Shown: positions 35,792 through 44,254 of the stretch, one piece after another
Layout: each line of letters starts with the position of its first letter
Position numbering within the stretch: position 1 is the stretch's first letter
Assembly: GCF_014229245.1 (NCBI RefSeq)
Contig: NZ_JAARZJ010000002.1
Location: 89,763-153,762 of the forward strand
Length of the DNA: 64,000 nt
Direction: 5' to 3'
Source of the DNA: Listeria farberi
GTDB taxonomy: Bacteria > Bacillota > Bacilli > Lactobacillales > Listeriaceae
Program-made: the position numbers and the translations under genes
Notes under the pieces: model-generated
The model's input: the letters and a program-made list of their open reading frames with translations, nothing else
Told to the model about the DNA's origin: nothing
Database searches by the model: none

Positions 35792-36712
35792 ATGCCTAAA
35801 TCAGAAATAAGAAAATTACTTCAAGAAATCAAAAAACAAGTAGATAATCCGGGGAATTCATCTACTACTGAAATTAAAAAAATGGCTTCAGAAGCTGGCA
35901 TTAACGAACAAACTGCCGCAGAAATCTACCAATTACTCACTGAATTTTATCAAGCCGTGGAAGAACACGGTGGAATCGAAAAATATATGCATTCCAATAT
36001 TAGTTGGTTAAAAATCGAATTAGAACTACTTTCCGCATGTTACCAAATTGCTATTTTAGAAGATATGAAGGTCCTTGATATCTCTGAAATGCTTAGTCTA
36101 AATGATTTGCGGATTTTCCCAAAGACTCCAAGCCAACTACAAAACACCTATTACAAACTAAAAAAAGAACTTATCCAAGTAGAAGATATTCCGAAAAATA
36201 AGCCAGGAAGAAAAAGAAAAACACAAAAGAATACGAAAAAAGAAAAAACCAACATTTTCGGAAAAGTAGTTCCAGCTGAATTCAAAGCGCCAACTTCCAT
36301 CAAAGAACAAATCAGCTACGACAAATCACGCGAAAAGAATCTAGTTGATTTACTTTCCGGCGTTAAAAGCAATGTTCAACTTTTAAGTGAAAATCAAGGT
36401 GAAGAAAACAATGTATATGACTTACTAAAAAGCATCTACTCACTCTCTTCCCTTGCCGTACAAAAAGAAGAACTCGACAAAAAATATCAAGATCTTCAAA
36501 CAAAATACCATGAATTGGAACAAGAAAACTCCTACTTAAAACAACAAAACGAAACAATGACCGACTCGTTCCATACACTAGTGTTACAAGTAGCTGATTT
36601 CGCTTATGCCAGTGATTTAGACCAAATCCAAGCACTACCACTTTTCAGCCAGCAACTTGTTGTAACACTGAATCAACTTGGTGTATTCAAAGAAAATTAT
36701 AAACAAATGTAA
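35792..36712 (+). CDS. mogR: Flagellar motility repressor MogR
   Basis: 306 residues. The N-terminal half (to about 160) is the helical DNA-binding domain that contacts TTTT-N5-AAAA in the minor and major groove. A basic linker (KNKPGRKRKTQKNTKKEK) follows, then a C-terminal coiled coil (about 225-265). MogR is specific to Listeria and represses flagellar genes at mammalian body temperature. It is antagonised by GmaR. It is transcribed away from the export operon from two promoters. GAGAGG lies 11 nt before the ATG. Confidence 0.97.
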   Translation: MPKSEIRKLLQEIKKQVDNPGNSSTTEIKKMASEAGINEQTAAEIYQLLTEFYQAVEEHGGIEKYMHSNISWLKIELELLSACYQIAILEDMKVLDISEMLSLNDLRIFPKTPSQLQNTYYKLKKELIQVEDIPKNKPGRKRKTQKNTKKEKTNIFGKVVPAEFKAPTSIKEQISYDKSREKNLVDLLSGVKSNVQLLSENQGEENNVYDLLKSIYSLSSLAVQKEELDKKYQDLQTKYHELEQENSYLKQQNETMTDSFHTLVLQVADFAYASDLDQIQALPLFSQQLVVTLNQLGVFKENYKQM

Positions 36713-36732
36713 GTTAGGAGAGGGGTGTTACG

Positions 36733-36942
36733 ATGTATATCGAGATTTATACAGTAAATGGTGAATCAATTCGTCTTGATGACGATGCAAAAATTAATAA
36801 CATCAGCATCCACGAATTATCCAAAGCAGATTTGAAAAACCTTTTTAACGAAAAATGTATCGAGTTAACGAAATACGACTTAACTTACTTTATTAATACA
36901 AATCAAGTGAATTGGTTCCTTGTAAGCGAAGGAATCCATTAA
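36733..36942 (+). CDS. Small unknown protein co-transcribed with mogR
   Basis: 69 residues, acidic, beta-strand followed by helix, no recognised family. It has a strong AGGAGAGGGGTG site and starts 20 nt after mogR with no terminator between, so it shares the mogR transcript up to the terminator at 36943-36977. A role linked to motility control is a guess from position. Confidence 0.8.
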   Translation: MYIEIYTVNGESIRLDDDAKINNISIHELSKADLKNLFNEKCIELTKYDLTYFINTNQVNWFLVSEGIH

Positions 36943-36977
36943 AAAAACGAGCTAGAATTAACTTCTAGCTCGTTTTT
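36943..36977. terminator. Bidirectional terminator after mogR unit
   Basis: Stem ACGAGCTAGAA/TTCTAGCTCGT (36947-36957 with 36963-36973) with 5-nt loop, extended by flanking A and T runs on both sides. It serves the convergent mogR unit (plus) and the DUF805 gene (minus). Confidence 0.93.
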
Positions 36978-36982
36978 AATAT

Positions 36983-37405
36983 TTAAATATCAAATTCACT
37001 ATCTAAATCACCGTATTGGTTTGGTCCATCACTTTCAAGACACATAAAGACAAGCATAATAATTCCACCAACAAACGGAATTAAATTAAACAATACGAAT
37101 AAACCACTTTTCCCTGCATCATGTAAACGACGAACCATCAGACTAATTGTTGGAAGTAATATCGCTAGTAAGTATAACCATACAAGAACCATCATAAAGA
37201 GCGCCCCACCACTACTCGCAATACCAGTTCCCCCGAGAGCACTTTCCATAAATATAGAAATGCCAAAAATAAGAGCTAAAAAGTATAATACTGCAAAAAT
37301 AATTGTATTCCAAAGAACGACAAACCAATAGGCAGACCGCGGAGCTCGCCCACTAAAGTTAACGTAATTTTTCCAAAATGATTTATAAGCTTCTAAAAAT
37401 CCCAT
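36983..37405 (-). CDS. DUF805 family membrane protein
   Basis: 140 residues with about four transmembrane helices and the family opening (FLEAYKSFWKNYVNFSGRAPRSAYWF) plus the SLMVRRLHDAGKSG motif. DUF805 proteins are inner membrane proteins of unknown function. It is a single gene with its own terminator. Confidence 0.9.
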   Translation of the reverse strand: MGFLEAYKSFWKNYVNFSGRAPRSAYWFVVLWNTIIFAVLYFLALIFGISIFMESALGGTGIASSGGALFMMVLVWLYLLAILLPTISLMVRRLHDAGKSGLFVLFNLIPFVGGIIMLVFMCLESDGPNQYGDLDSEFDI

Positions 37406-37950
37406 ATTTCCTCCTATGTATATAAATTTACTGTTCTTCTAAGAATATACGTCCCCACTCCATTATACAAGCTTATGCTATAAAAATTCATAAAATGGAC
37501 ACAATTCAATTTCCCTAGAAAACCGAGTCTATATTCACGGGTCTTTAAGCCTATAATTAGCAGAAATAAGGATAATTTAAATATAAGCAATAATAAACCT
37601 TTACATAAAAAGAACAATTTAAGATGGCAATAGTTAACAACATAAAATCAATTCCAGACCGCCGTTACTTTTCCACAAAAAAATACTCCTAGTGGTTGCT
37701 AACAACCGCTAAAAGTATAAAAGGGAGTTTAAGGTAAGTAAAGACAACCCACTACAAAAAAGGGAGAAAAAGTAATGGCATTGTCGTTGCTTATGGTTAT
37801 ATAATACCCGCCTCACTCAATTCCAACCCTTTTTTAGTATTAAAATTAGATGACGAATTTAACTAAAATGCAACAGAAGCTCTCTACCAATAAACGATTA
37901 CAACAAAAAAGCACTTGGATAAATATTTCATTCCAAGTGCTTTTTTTAAT
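37406..37950. other. 545-nt stretch without a convincing gene
   Basis: No reading frame here looks like a protein gene. On the plus strand a 9-codon frame (37774-37803) follows a good AGGGAGAAAAAG site, and a 22-codon frame begins at 37624. Neither is convincing. A hairpin with 8-bp arms (AGTGGTTG/CAACCGCT) lies near 37692-37711. The stretch ends at the terminator 37905-37947, which could also close a plus-strand small RNA. I see no clear promoter for one. Confidence 0.4.
37905..37947. terminator. Bidirectional terminator
   Basis: Stem GCACTTGGA/TCCAAGTGC (37911-37919 with 37932-37940), flanked by A6 and T7 runs, 12-nt loop. It lies 4 nt from the stop of the 58-residue gene and would end the SigB-type three-gene unit on the minus strand. 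Confidence 0.92.
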
Positions 37951-38127
37951 TTACGATTCCTTATGATTTTTATACCATTCTTCTGCTTTTGAAGTGGCAA
38001 TTGGGATGGCGCGACTTTCTGGGTAGCCATCTTTTAAGAGCGCATTGCCGATTTCAATAGCTTTTTCGCGTTCGGACTTTCTTAGATTTTTCCACGAATC
38101 CGGATAATCATTTTTTGTCCACGGCAC
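37951..38127 (-). CDS. 58-residue conserved small protein, YdaT-like
   Basis: Starts at GTG (38125-38127) with GAGGTG seven nt upstream and ends at TAA. The sequence (MPWTKNDYPDSWKNL, later GYPESRAIPIATSKAEEWY) resembles a family of small stress-linked Bacillus proteins such as YdaT/ChaB-like. I recall its EGD-e counterpart (lmo0670) as SigB-dependent. It follows the SDR gene by 17 nt and is probably the third gene of the unit beginning at 39154. Confidence 0.85.
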   Translation of the reverse strand: MPWTKNDYPDSWKNLRKSEREKAIEIGNALLKDGYPESRAIPIATSKAEEWYKNHKES

Positions 38128-38144
38128 GATCTTTCACCTCGCTT

Positions 38145-39026
38145 TTAATTAATAGGAGCACCGCCAGTAATTCCGTATACTTGACCGGTTGTATAGCTTG
38201 CTTCATCTGATGCTAGTAGCACATAAGCGCTCGCAAGTTCCGCTGGTTGACCTGCTCTTCCAAGGGGCTGATCTTGGCCAAATTCTGGAATGCTATCTTG
38301 CGGTTGCCCACCAGAAATTTGTAGCGCCGTCCAAATTGGTCCAGGTGCAACTGCATTAATGCGGATTCCTTTTTCACCTAGTTGATCTGCTAAACTTTTT
38401 GTCAGCGAAATTAAACTGCTTTTTGTCATTGCATAGTCAACAAGGTGAGCACTTGGTTTAACGCCTTGAATGGAGGACGTTAAAATGATACTTGCTCCTG
38501 CTTTTAAGTAATTAAGTGCTTCTTGAATTGCGAACACAACAGAGAAAACGTTCACTTCAAATGTATCACGCAATTGTTCAGCTGGAAGTTTTTGAATATC
38601 TAATTGATATTGTTGTAGTCCAGCATTCAGTACTAGAATATCTAGTCCACCTAACTCGTTATATGCTTTTTTCACTAAATCTTTCGCTAAACCTTCTTTT
38701 CGTAAATCACCTGGTAATAAGATACATTTCTGTCCAGCTTCTTCAACAATTGCTTTAACTTCCTGTGCATCTACTTCTTCATCCGGATGATAATTTATCG
38801 CGACATCAGCACCTTCTCTAGCATAGGCAATAACCGCAGCTCGACCTATTCCGGAGTCGCCCCCTGTTACAAAAGCTTTTTTCCCGGTAAGTTTATTAGC
38901 GCCTTGATAACTTGATTCACCGGTATCTGGTACAGGTGTCATTTTACTTTGCAAACCAGGATAATCTTGCCGTTGTTTTTCAAATTTTCCCGTATAGTAT
39001 TTGTTTACTGGATTTTCTTTATTCAT
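38145..39026 (-). CDS. General-stress SDR oxidoreductase
   Basis: 293 residues from the ATG at 39024-39026 (GGAGG seven nt upstream). A longer in-frame start would run into the preceding small gene and is unlikely. N-terminal extension typical of YhxC/YhdF-like enzymes (QRQDYPGLQSKMTPVPD), then an SDR domain: TGGDSGIGRAAV cofactor loop, NAGLQ, catalytic Ser-Tyr-Lys with YAMTK. Substrate unknown. The EGD-e counterpart is SigB-regulated as I recall, and a SigB-type promoter lies upstream of the preceding gene. Confidence 0.93.
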   Translation of the reverse strand: MNKENPVNKYYTGKFEKQRQDYPGLQSKMTPVPDTGESSYQGANKLTGKKAFVTGGDSGIGRAAVIAYAREGADVAINYHPDEEVDAQEVKAIVEEAGQKCILLPGDLRKEGLAKDLVKKAYNELGGLDILVLNAGLQQYQLDIQKLPAEQLRDTFEVNVFSVVFAIQEALNYLKAGASIILTSSIQGVKPSAHLVDYAMTKSSLISLTKSLADQLGEKGIRINAVAPGPIWTALQISGGQPQDSIPEFGQDQPLGRAGQPAELASAYVLLASDEASYTTGQVYGITGGAPIN

Positions 39027-39037
39027 CATTATTCCTC

Positions 39038-39154
39038 CTATATTTTTGCAACGTAACCCATTACTAGATAAGCTACGAAGATTATTAAAATAGCTAGTAT
39101 AAGTATCCACCAAATATTAGCACCAAGTTTTCGCTTCACTTTCTTATTCCCCAT
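39038..39154 (-). CDS. 38-residue single-pass membrane peptide
   Basis: ATG at 39152-39154 with AGAGGGGG upstream. The peptide has a basic N-terminus (MGNKKVKRKLGAN) and one transmembrane helix (IWWILILAILIIFVAYLVM). It ends 12 nt before the SDR start, its stop adjoining that gene's GGAGG. Such short peptides are easily missed in annotation. It may be the first gene of a SigB unit. Function unknown. Confidence 0.75.
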   Translation of the reverse strand: MGNKKVKRKLGANIWWILILAILIIFVAYLVMGYVAKI

Positions 39155-39182
39155 TTTAATTACCCCCTCTTATTACTTAGCT

Positions 39183-39208
39183 TTTCCCTAGTAGTTTTGA
39201 GCTAAAAC
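39183..39208 (-). promoter_or_regulatory. Candidate SigB promoter of the SDR unit
   Basis: On the minus strand GTTTTA (39203-39208), 14-nt spacer, GGGAAA (39183-39188). It matches the SigB pattern GTTT-N13-15-GGGWAW and lies about 30 nt before the 38-residue gene. It agrees with SigB control of the SDR gene that I recall. Confidence 0.7.
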
Positions 39209-39246
39209 GCAAAACATCGAATTGAAAAAGAATTGTAGCAAACTTG

Positions 39247-39285
39247 AAAAAAAGAGAAAACGGAAACCCGCTCTCTCTTTAAAAA
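39247..39285 (-). terminator. Terminator of the ABC-2 exporter
   Basis: On the minus strand AAAGAGA...TCTCTTT arms (39274-39280 with 39251-39257) with an inner GCGG/CCGT pairing, then a run of T. It follows the permease stop by about 10 nt. Confidence 0.8.
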
Positions 39286-39292
39286 ATTTCTA

Positions 39293-40063
39293 TTAACTTC
39301 TCAGTCCTCTTCCTTTATTGATTAAATACCAACAAATCGAGTAAAGTACTACAATAAACAAAATGAGAATTGATAACGAAACTACCACTGGTACATCACT
39401 AACACCTAGAAAACCATAGCGAAACCCAGAAATCATATAGACAATCGGGTTTACTTTAGAAATAGCTTGCCAAATTGGAGGTAGCATAGAAATCGCATAA
39501 AATACCCCACCTAAATAAGTTAATGGCTGTAACACAAAAGTCGGAACAATCGATACATCATCAAATGATCTAGCAAAAATCCCGTTGATTAACCCTGCAA
39601 GTGAAAATAAAATGGCAGTCATTAAAAATGTGATAATTCCAATTGACCATGAATGAATGTGTAATGGCACAAAAACCATCGAAATAAGTGTAACGAGCGC
39701 ACCTACTAAAACACTTCTACCAATCCCACCAATCAAAAAGCCCCAGATAATAATATGGGTTGGTACCGGCGCAACAAGAATTTCCTCAATATTTTTCTGA
39801 AACTTCTGCGAGAAAAAAGAAGATGATACATTGGCGTAAGAACTCGTAATAACAGACATCATGATCAGCCCAGGAACGATATATTCCATATAAGAAAAGC
39901 CGTTCATATCACCAATCCGACTACCAATCATTTTCCCAAAAATAATAAAGTAAAGCGACGTCGTAATGACTGGTGGCACAAGTGTCTGTACCCAAATTCG
40001 CATATAACGGTTGGTTTCTTTCGCCGCTAAACTTTTTAGCGCTGTATAATATAGATTAAACAT
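39293..40063 (-). CDS. ABC-2 type transporter permease
   Basis: 256 residues with six transmembrane helices and the ABC-2 pattern (SYANVSSSFFSQKFQKNIEEILVAPVP in the cytoplasmic loop, FVLQPLTYLGGVFYAIS). It overlaps the ATPase gene by 8 nt and forms an exporter with it. Related pairs export drugs, polysaccharide or peptides. Substrate unknown. Confidence 0.92.
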   Translation of the reverse strand: MFNLYYTALKSLAAKETNRYMRIWVQTLVPPVITTSLYFIIFGKMIGSRIGDMNGFSYMEYIVPGLIMMSVITSSYANVSSSFFSQKFQKNIEEILVAPVPTHIIIWGFLIGGIGRSVLVGALVTLISMVFVPLHIHSWSIGIITFLMTAILFSLAGLINGIFARSFDDVSIVPTFVLQPLTYLGGVFYAISMLPPIWQAISKVNPIVYMISGFRYGFLGVSDVPVVVSLSILILFIVVLYSICWYLINKGRGLRS

Positions 40064-40991
40064 GTTTCTCCCCCACTTGATGTTTTTCTTCTGTAATTTT
40101 TAAAAATAGTTCTTCCAGACGATTCGATTTATTACGCATCGAAAGCACTTTAATACCGTGTTCGCTTAGTTGCTCAAAGATATGATTGACCCCTTGGTTT
40201 CGTTCCACCTCAACAGATAATGTTTGTTTATCTTCAAAAACATGATTATAGCCCGTAATTTCGAAAGCTTCTTCATATGGCTCTAAATCGAAAATAAACG
40301 TCTCAAATTGTAATTTAGAAAGTAGTGATTTCATGCTGGTATTTTCAATCAACTCCCCAGACTGAATAATACCGATATTACGACAAAGCATTTCCGCCTC
40401 TTCTAAATAATGCGTCGTCAAAATAATCGTCGTACCGCTTTCGTTCAATTCTCTTAAAAACGTCCACATCTCACGTCTAAGTTCAATATCAACACCAGCA
40501 GTAGGTTCATCTAAAATAAGCAACTTCGGTTCATGCATGAGAGCACGCGCAATCATCAAGCGACGTTTCATCCCGCCTGAAAGCATCCGCGCACGTTCAT
40601 TACGTTTCTCCCACAAATTCGATTGCTTTAAGTATTTTTCGCTACGTTTGATGGCTTCCTTCCGAGAAACCCCGTAGTATCCAGCTTGATTAACGACGAT
40701 TTGTTGAACTGTTTCGAATGGATTGAAGTTAAATTCTTGCGGAACCAGCCCGATTTGCTGTTTTGCCCGGACAATATCTGTATCGAGATCATAGCCAAAT
40801 ACGCTTACTTCACCTGATGTTTTATTAACTAGCGAAGTAATAATACCAATCGTCGTTGATTTCCCGGCACCATTAGGACCAAGTAGCGCATAAAAGTCCC
40901 CTTCTTCTACCGTTAAATCAACACCGCGTAACGCTTCGACTCCAGTGGAATAAATTTTTCTTAACCCTTTTATTTCAAGTGCATAAGTCAT
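40056..40991 (-). CDS. ABC transporter ATP-binding protein
   Basis: 311 residues: Walker A GPNGAGKST, signature LSGGMKRR, Walker B LLILDEPTAGVD and H-loop THYLEEAE, with a C-terminal extension (about 225-305) as in many drug-type ABC-2 ATPases. Pairs with the following permease. Confidence 0.95.
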   Translation of the reverse strand: MTYALEIKGLRKIYSTGVEALRGVDLTVEEGDFYALLGPNGAGKSTTIGIITSLVNKTSGEVSVFGYDLDTDIVRAKQQIGLVPQEFNFNPFETVQQIVVNQAGYYGVSRKEAIKRSEKYLKQSNLWEKRNERARMLSGGMKRRLMIARALMHEPKLLILDEPTAGVDIELRREMWTFLRELNESGTTIILTTHYLEEAEMLCRNIGIIQSGELIENTSMKSLLSKLQFETFIFDLEPYEEAFEITGYNHVFEDKQTLSVEVERNQGVNHIFEQLSEHGIKVLSMRNKSNRLEELFLKITEEKHQVGEKHV

Positions 40992-41050
40992 GTAATTGCT
41001 GTCTCCTTATAAATTATGATTCCTTTATTTTAGCACTTATTCGCTAATAA

Positions 41051-41104
41051 GAAAAAATAATCGTCTTTTCACTGAAATGAACGCGAAAAGACGATTATTT
41101 TGAT
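41051..41104 (-). terminator. Terminator of the acetyltransferase-DUF423 unit
   Basis: A perfect 17-bp stem (41054-41070 with 41085-41101) with 14-nt loop. On the minus strand the 3' arm ends in TTTT and continues TTC. It lies 4 nt after the DUF423 stop. Confidence 0.9.
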
Positions 41105-41482
41105 TTAATATCTACTCATCGTTCTTCTTGATACTCCTAAAATTAGTAAGAACCAGCCAACGACAAAGCAAACACCACCGATAGGCGTAATCGCACCTAA
41201 AACGGATACTTTGGAAATACTTAAAATGTACAAACTGCCGGAGAAAAAGACAATTCCGATCGAAAATAAAATTGCTGCCCAAGCATAAAGCCGACTAGCT
41301 TGTTTTTCCATTAGTAATCCAACGATTAAAATACCAACTGCGTGAAACATTTGGTACTGAACCCCTGTTTCCCAAGTACTCGCATAACTTCCAAGCATGT
41401 CTTTTAAAGCATGAGCCCCGAAAGCCCCGAGTAAAACTGCCAGCCCTGCAAAAACAGCTCCAGTAATAATTGTTTTTTTCAT
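41105..41482 (-). CDS. DUF423 (YwdK-like) membrane protein
   Basis: 125 residues with four transmembrane helices, containing FGAHALKDMLG and YQMFHAVGIL, the DUF423 signature. Function unknown. It follows the YwdI-like gene, the same pair order as ywdI-ywdK in B. subtilis. Confidence 0.93.
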   Translation of the reverse strand: MKKTIITGAVFAGLAVLLGAFGAHALKDMLGSYASTWETGVQYQMFHAVGILIVGLLMEKQASRLYAWAAILFSIGIVFFSGSLYILSISKVSVLGAITPIGGVCFVVGWFLLILGVSRRTMSRY

Positions 41483-41491
41483 ACTTTCCCC

Positions 41492-41755
41492 CTAAAAATC
41501 AAGCAACGAATCTCCGTTCGCGCCGTCTTCTAACTCTATTTTTTCACCATCCATACTTGCGATTTGCACCGGTTCTGTTGGCTGTATAGCTATCGGTTCT
41601 ACTGCCGTACTTCTCTCATCGCTCGTTTTTGCAAGCTGAACAAGCAACATCAAACCATGCAAGTGCTTATCTTGGCTCGCTTTGGTAGTTGCTGCTTTTG
41701 CTTTCGCTAATTCACTTTCCATTTGTTCAAAAATCTTTGAATCTGAAATAATCAT
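41492..41755 (-). CDS. YwdI-like (DUF5327) protein
   Basis: 87 residues. A helical N-terminus ([27 protein letters not shown]) matches YwdI of Bacillus, followed by an acidic tail ([13 protein letters not shown]). It overlaps the acetyltransferase stop by 4 nt (ATGA). Function unknown. Confidence 0.8.
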   Translation of the reverse strand: MIISDSKIFEQMESELAKAKAATTKASQDKHLHGLMLLVQLAKTSDERSTAVEPIAIQPTEPVQIASMDGEKIELEDGANGDSLLDF

Positions 41756-42315
41756 TTTTCCGCAACCTCAATTGTTTTAATTACGCGAGCTGGATTACCT
41801 GCGACAACCACATTATCAGGAAAGCTTTTCGTTACAACTGCTCCTGATGCAACCACGACATTATTTCCAAGTGTAACACCCGGATTAATAATTGCTCGAC
41901 CACCAATCCAAACATTATCGCCAATTTCCACTGGTTTACCAAGTTCAAGCCCACTATTACGTTCTACTGGATCAAGCGGATGCGTGGCTGTATAAATATG
42001 AACTCCTGGCGCCATCATACAGTTATCACCAATATGTACTTCACAAACATCTAAAATCACACAATCAAAATTAGCATAAAAATTTTCGCCAACATAAATA
42101 TTAGAACCGTAGTCTACTCGAAAATCTGGTTCGACATAAACATTTTCTTTCGTTCCGCCAAATAGACGTTTCAGCACGCTTTTACGAGACTCTGAATCCA
42201 TTGTATCGTTAATCTCTCTGCAGAACTTACGCGCACGACTTCTTCCGTGTACAAGCTCTCTGTCGCTAGGATTATACATTTCTCCTGCAATCATCTTTTC
42301 TAGTTCTGTCTTCAT
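41752..42315 (-). CDS. Maltose O-acetyltransferase family protein
   Basis: 187 residues from this start, the typical Maa/LacA length. It has the N-terminal Mac domain ([15 protein letters not shown]) and a left-handed beta helix of hexapeptide repeats with catalytic His in THPLDP. It transfers acetyl from acetyl-CoA to sugars. The ribosome binding site is poor (AGG abuts the ATG). An ATG 12 codons upstream is possible, but without a site either. Confidence 0.88.
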   Translation of the reverse strand: MKTELEKMIAGEMYNPSDRELVHGRSRARKFCREINDTMDSESRKSVLKRLFGGTKENVYVEPDFRVDYGSNIYVGENFYANFDCVILDVCEVHIGDNCMMAPGVHIYTATHPLDPVERNSGLELGKPVEIGDNVWIGGRAIINPGVTLGNNVVVASGAVVTKSFPDNVVVAGNPARVIKTIEVAEK

Positions 42316-42488
42316 CCTGACACATCCAATCCACGTTTTATTCTTATCCATTATAACTAAATGAAAGACAGAAATATAGTAAAGTAATCGCAACACCCAA
42401 AAAACTACGCGCAGCTACCTTTTGTGCATTTTTCTTAAAAAAATGATATTCTAGTGAGGTAGGTAAAATTGGGGAGGAATTTAATATT

Positions 42489-43355
42489 ATGATTAAAGTT
42501 ATTGCTTCAGACATGGATGGCACTTTACTTAACTCTGATATCGAGATTGCACAAGAAAACGTCGAGGCAATCGAAAAAGCTCGCGCCAAAGGAATTCATT
42601 TCGTTCTTTGTACTGGGCGTATGTATGATGATGCCATGGGTTTAATTAATAAAGTTAATTTATATGCACCAGCTATTTGTATGAATGGTGCAGAAATCCG
42701 CGATGAACATGGCAAAATAATTTTACAACATCCGATAGATAGAAACTTAGCACGAAACACTTACAACACCTTGACAGAACTTGGCATGTATACTGAATTT
42801 TTCACTGATATGGGCCCAATCACAACAGATAAAGCTCGCGGTAAAGAATTCATGATTGAAATGCACAAACGCATCCACCCAGACATTCCAGCAGAAACGA
42901 TTATGGATAAAGTAGAAGAACGCTTTGAATCAAAAGACGTACACGAAATTCCTGATGTAGAACGCATTTTAGGCAATAAAGATTTAACGATCCTTAAATT
43001 TATTTCCTTCTCTTCTGATAAAGATATTCTTCTAAAAGCGAAACAAAAATTAGAAAAAGAATCCGAACTATCCGTAACATCTTCTTTTTCCGATAATATT
43101 GAAATCACACACCGCGAAGCACAAAAAGGTATTTCTTTACAATATTATGTAGAAAAATTAGGCGTAACACTTGATGAAACTTTTGCAATTGGAGATAATA
43201 TGAATGATATTTCAATGCTAAAAATGGCTGGTTATAGTGTTGCTATGGGTAACGGCGAAGAAGAGGTAAAAGAATTAGCAGAACACGTAACCCTTTCCAA
43301 TGATGAACACGGCGTTGCAGCAGCTATTTATAAAATGTTAGAAACAAATGACTAA
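42489..43355 (+). CDS. Cof-type HAD phosphatase
   Basis: 288 residues: motif I SDMDGTLLNSD, motif II CTGRMYDD, conserved Lys, motif IV GDNMNDISML. The C2B cap and length match YidA/Cof sugar-phosphate phosphatases. GGAGG precedes the ATG by 11 nt. It precedes pdxK by 25 nt and is probably co-transcribed. Confidence 0.94.
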   Translation: MIKVIASDMDGTLLNSDIEIAQENVEAIEKARAKGIHFVLCTGRMYDDAMGLINKVNLYAPAICMNGAEIRDEHGKIILQHPIDRNLARNTYNTLTELGMYTEFFTDMGPITTDKARGKEFMIEMHKRIHPDIPAETIMDKVEERFESKDVHEIPDVERILGNKDLTILKFISFSSDKDILLKAKQKLEKESELSVTSSFSDNIEITHREAQKGISLQYYVEKLGVTLDETFAIGDNMNDISMLKMAGYSVAMGNGEEEVKELAEHVTLSNDEHGVAAAIYKMLETND

Positions 43356-43380
43356 TATTTATTCTTAGGAGGAAATACGA

Positions 43381-44196
43381 ATGACAATCAAAAAAACATT
43401 AACCATTGCAGGTTCTGATTCAAGTGGCGGTGCTGGTTTACAAGCAGACTTAAAAACATTTGAAGAATACGGCACTTATGGTTTTAGCGCAATCACAACA
43501 ATTGTAACAATGGATCCAGACAACAACTGGGCACACGGCGTGACACCAATTGATGCGCAACTTGTTCGTGAACAATTAAAAACAATCCTTTCTGGCGGCC
43601 CAGTTGACGCAATGAAAACAGGAATGCTTGGTTCAATTGACATCATTAAAGCAACTCGAGAAGCCATCGACAAATACGATTTAAAAAATGTTGTAATCGA
43701 CCCAGTTATGGTTTGTAAAGGTGAAGACGAATTAATCCAACCAGAAAACGCCGAGGCTATCCGTGATTTGCTGCTTCCAAAAGCAACAATCACAACACCA
43801 AATCTATTCGAAGCAGGCCAATTGTCCGGTCTTGGTAAATTAACTACATTAGATGATATGAAAGAAGCAGCAAAAAAAATCATCGAATTAGGTGCTAAAT
43901 TCGTAGTTATCAAAGGCGGAAAAGCTCTAGAAAGCGACAAAGCAATTGATTTACTATACGATGGTAAAGAATTTACTATTTATGAAGTAGAAAAAATCTC
44001 TCCAAGCCACAATCACGGTGCTGGTTGTACTTTTGCAGCCGCTATCACAGCTGGACTTGCAAAAGGATTAACAGTTGAAGAAGCTGTCGCAAAAGCAAAA
44101 GATTTTGTCACTGCAGCTATCAAAGGTGGATTTGCACTAAACAAATTCATCGGTCCTGTTTGGCATGGTGCATATAATAAAGCCGAAAATAGATAA
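43381..44196 (+). CDS. pdxK: Pyridoxine kinase PdxK (ThiD-like)
   Basis: 271 residues of the ThiD/PdxK ribokinase fold: TIAGSDSSGGAGLQADLKTF at the N-terminus, VVIDPVMVCKG and HNHGAGCTFAAAITA at the anion hole. The overall sequence follows B. subtilis PdxK, which phosphorylates pyridoxine/pyridoxal, more than true ThiD. Reference genomes call it thiD. AGGAGG lies eight nt upstream. No thiamine riboswitch is visible, which agrees with a B6 role. Confidence 0.88.
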   Translation: MTIKKTLTIAGSDSSGGAGLQADLKTFEEYGTYGFSAITTIVTMDPDNNWAHGVTPIDAQLVREQLKTILSGGPVDAMKTGMLGSIDIIKATREAIDKYDLKNVVIDPVMVCKGEDELIQPENAEAIRDLLLPKATITTPNLFEAGQLSGLGKLTTLDDMKEAAKKIIELGAKFVVIKGGKALESDKAIDLLYDGKEFTIYEVEKISPSHNHGAGCTFAAAITAGLAKGLTVEEAVAKAKDFVTAAIKGGFALNKFIGPVWHGAYNKAENR

Positions 44197-44202
44197 TACA
44201 AA

Positions 44203-44229
44203 AACCGCCCAGTGCTCGGGCGGTTTTTT
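44203..44229. terminator. Bidirectional terminator between pdxK and the LPXTG gene
   Basis: AACCGCCC/GGGCGGTT stem (44203-44210 with 44218-44225) with 7-nt loop and T6 on the plus strand. On the minus strand it also ends in TTTTTG. It serves the convergent pdxK and LPXTG genes. Confidence 0.93.
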
Positions 44230-44254
44230 GTTTTCTAAAAATACCATTCTATCT

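Noticed and set aside
38145..39113. A longer SDR protein starting near 39113
   Set aside because: The extra 29 residues overlap the 38-residue gene in another frame and have no ribosome site. The GGAGG-ATG at 39026 is far better.
43356..43380. TPP riboswitch upstream of the ThiD-like gene
   Set aside because: Only 25 nt separate it from the HAD gene, and no aptamer sequence is seen.
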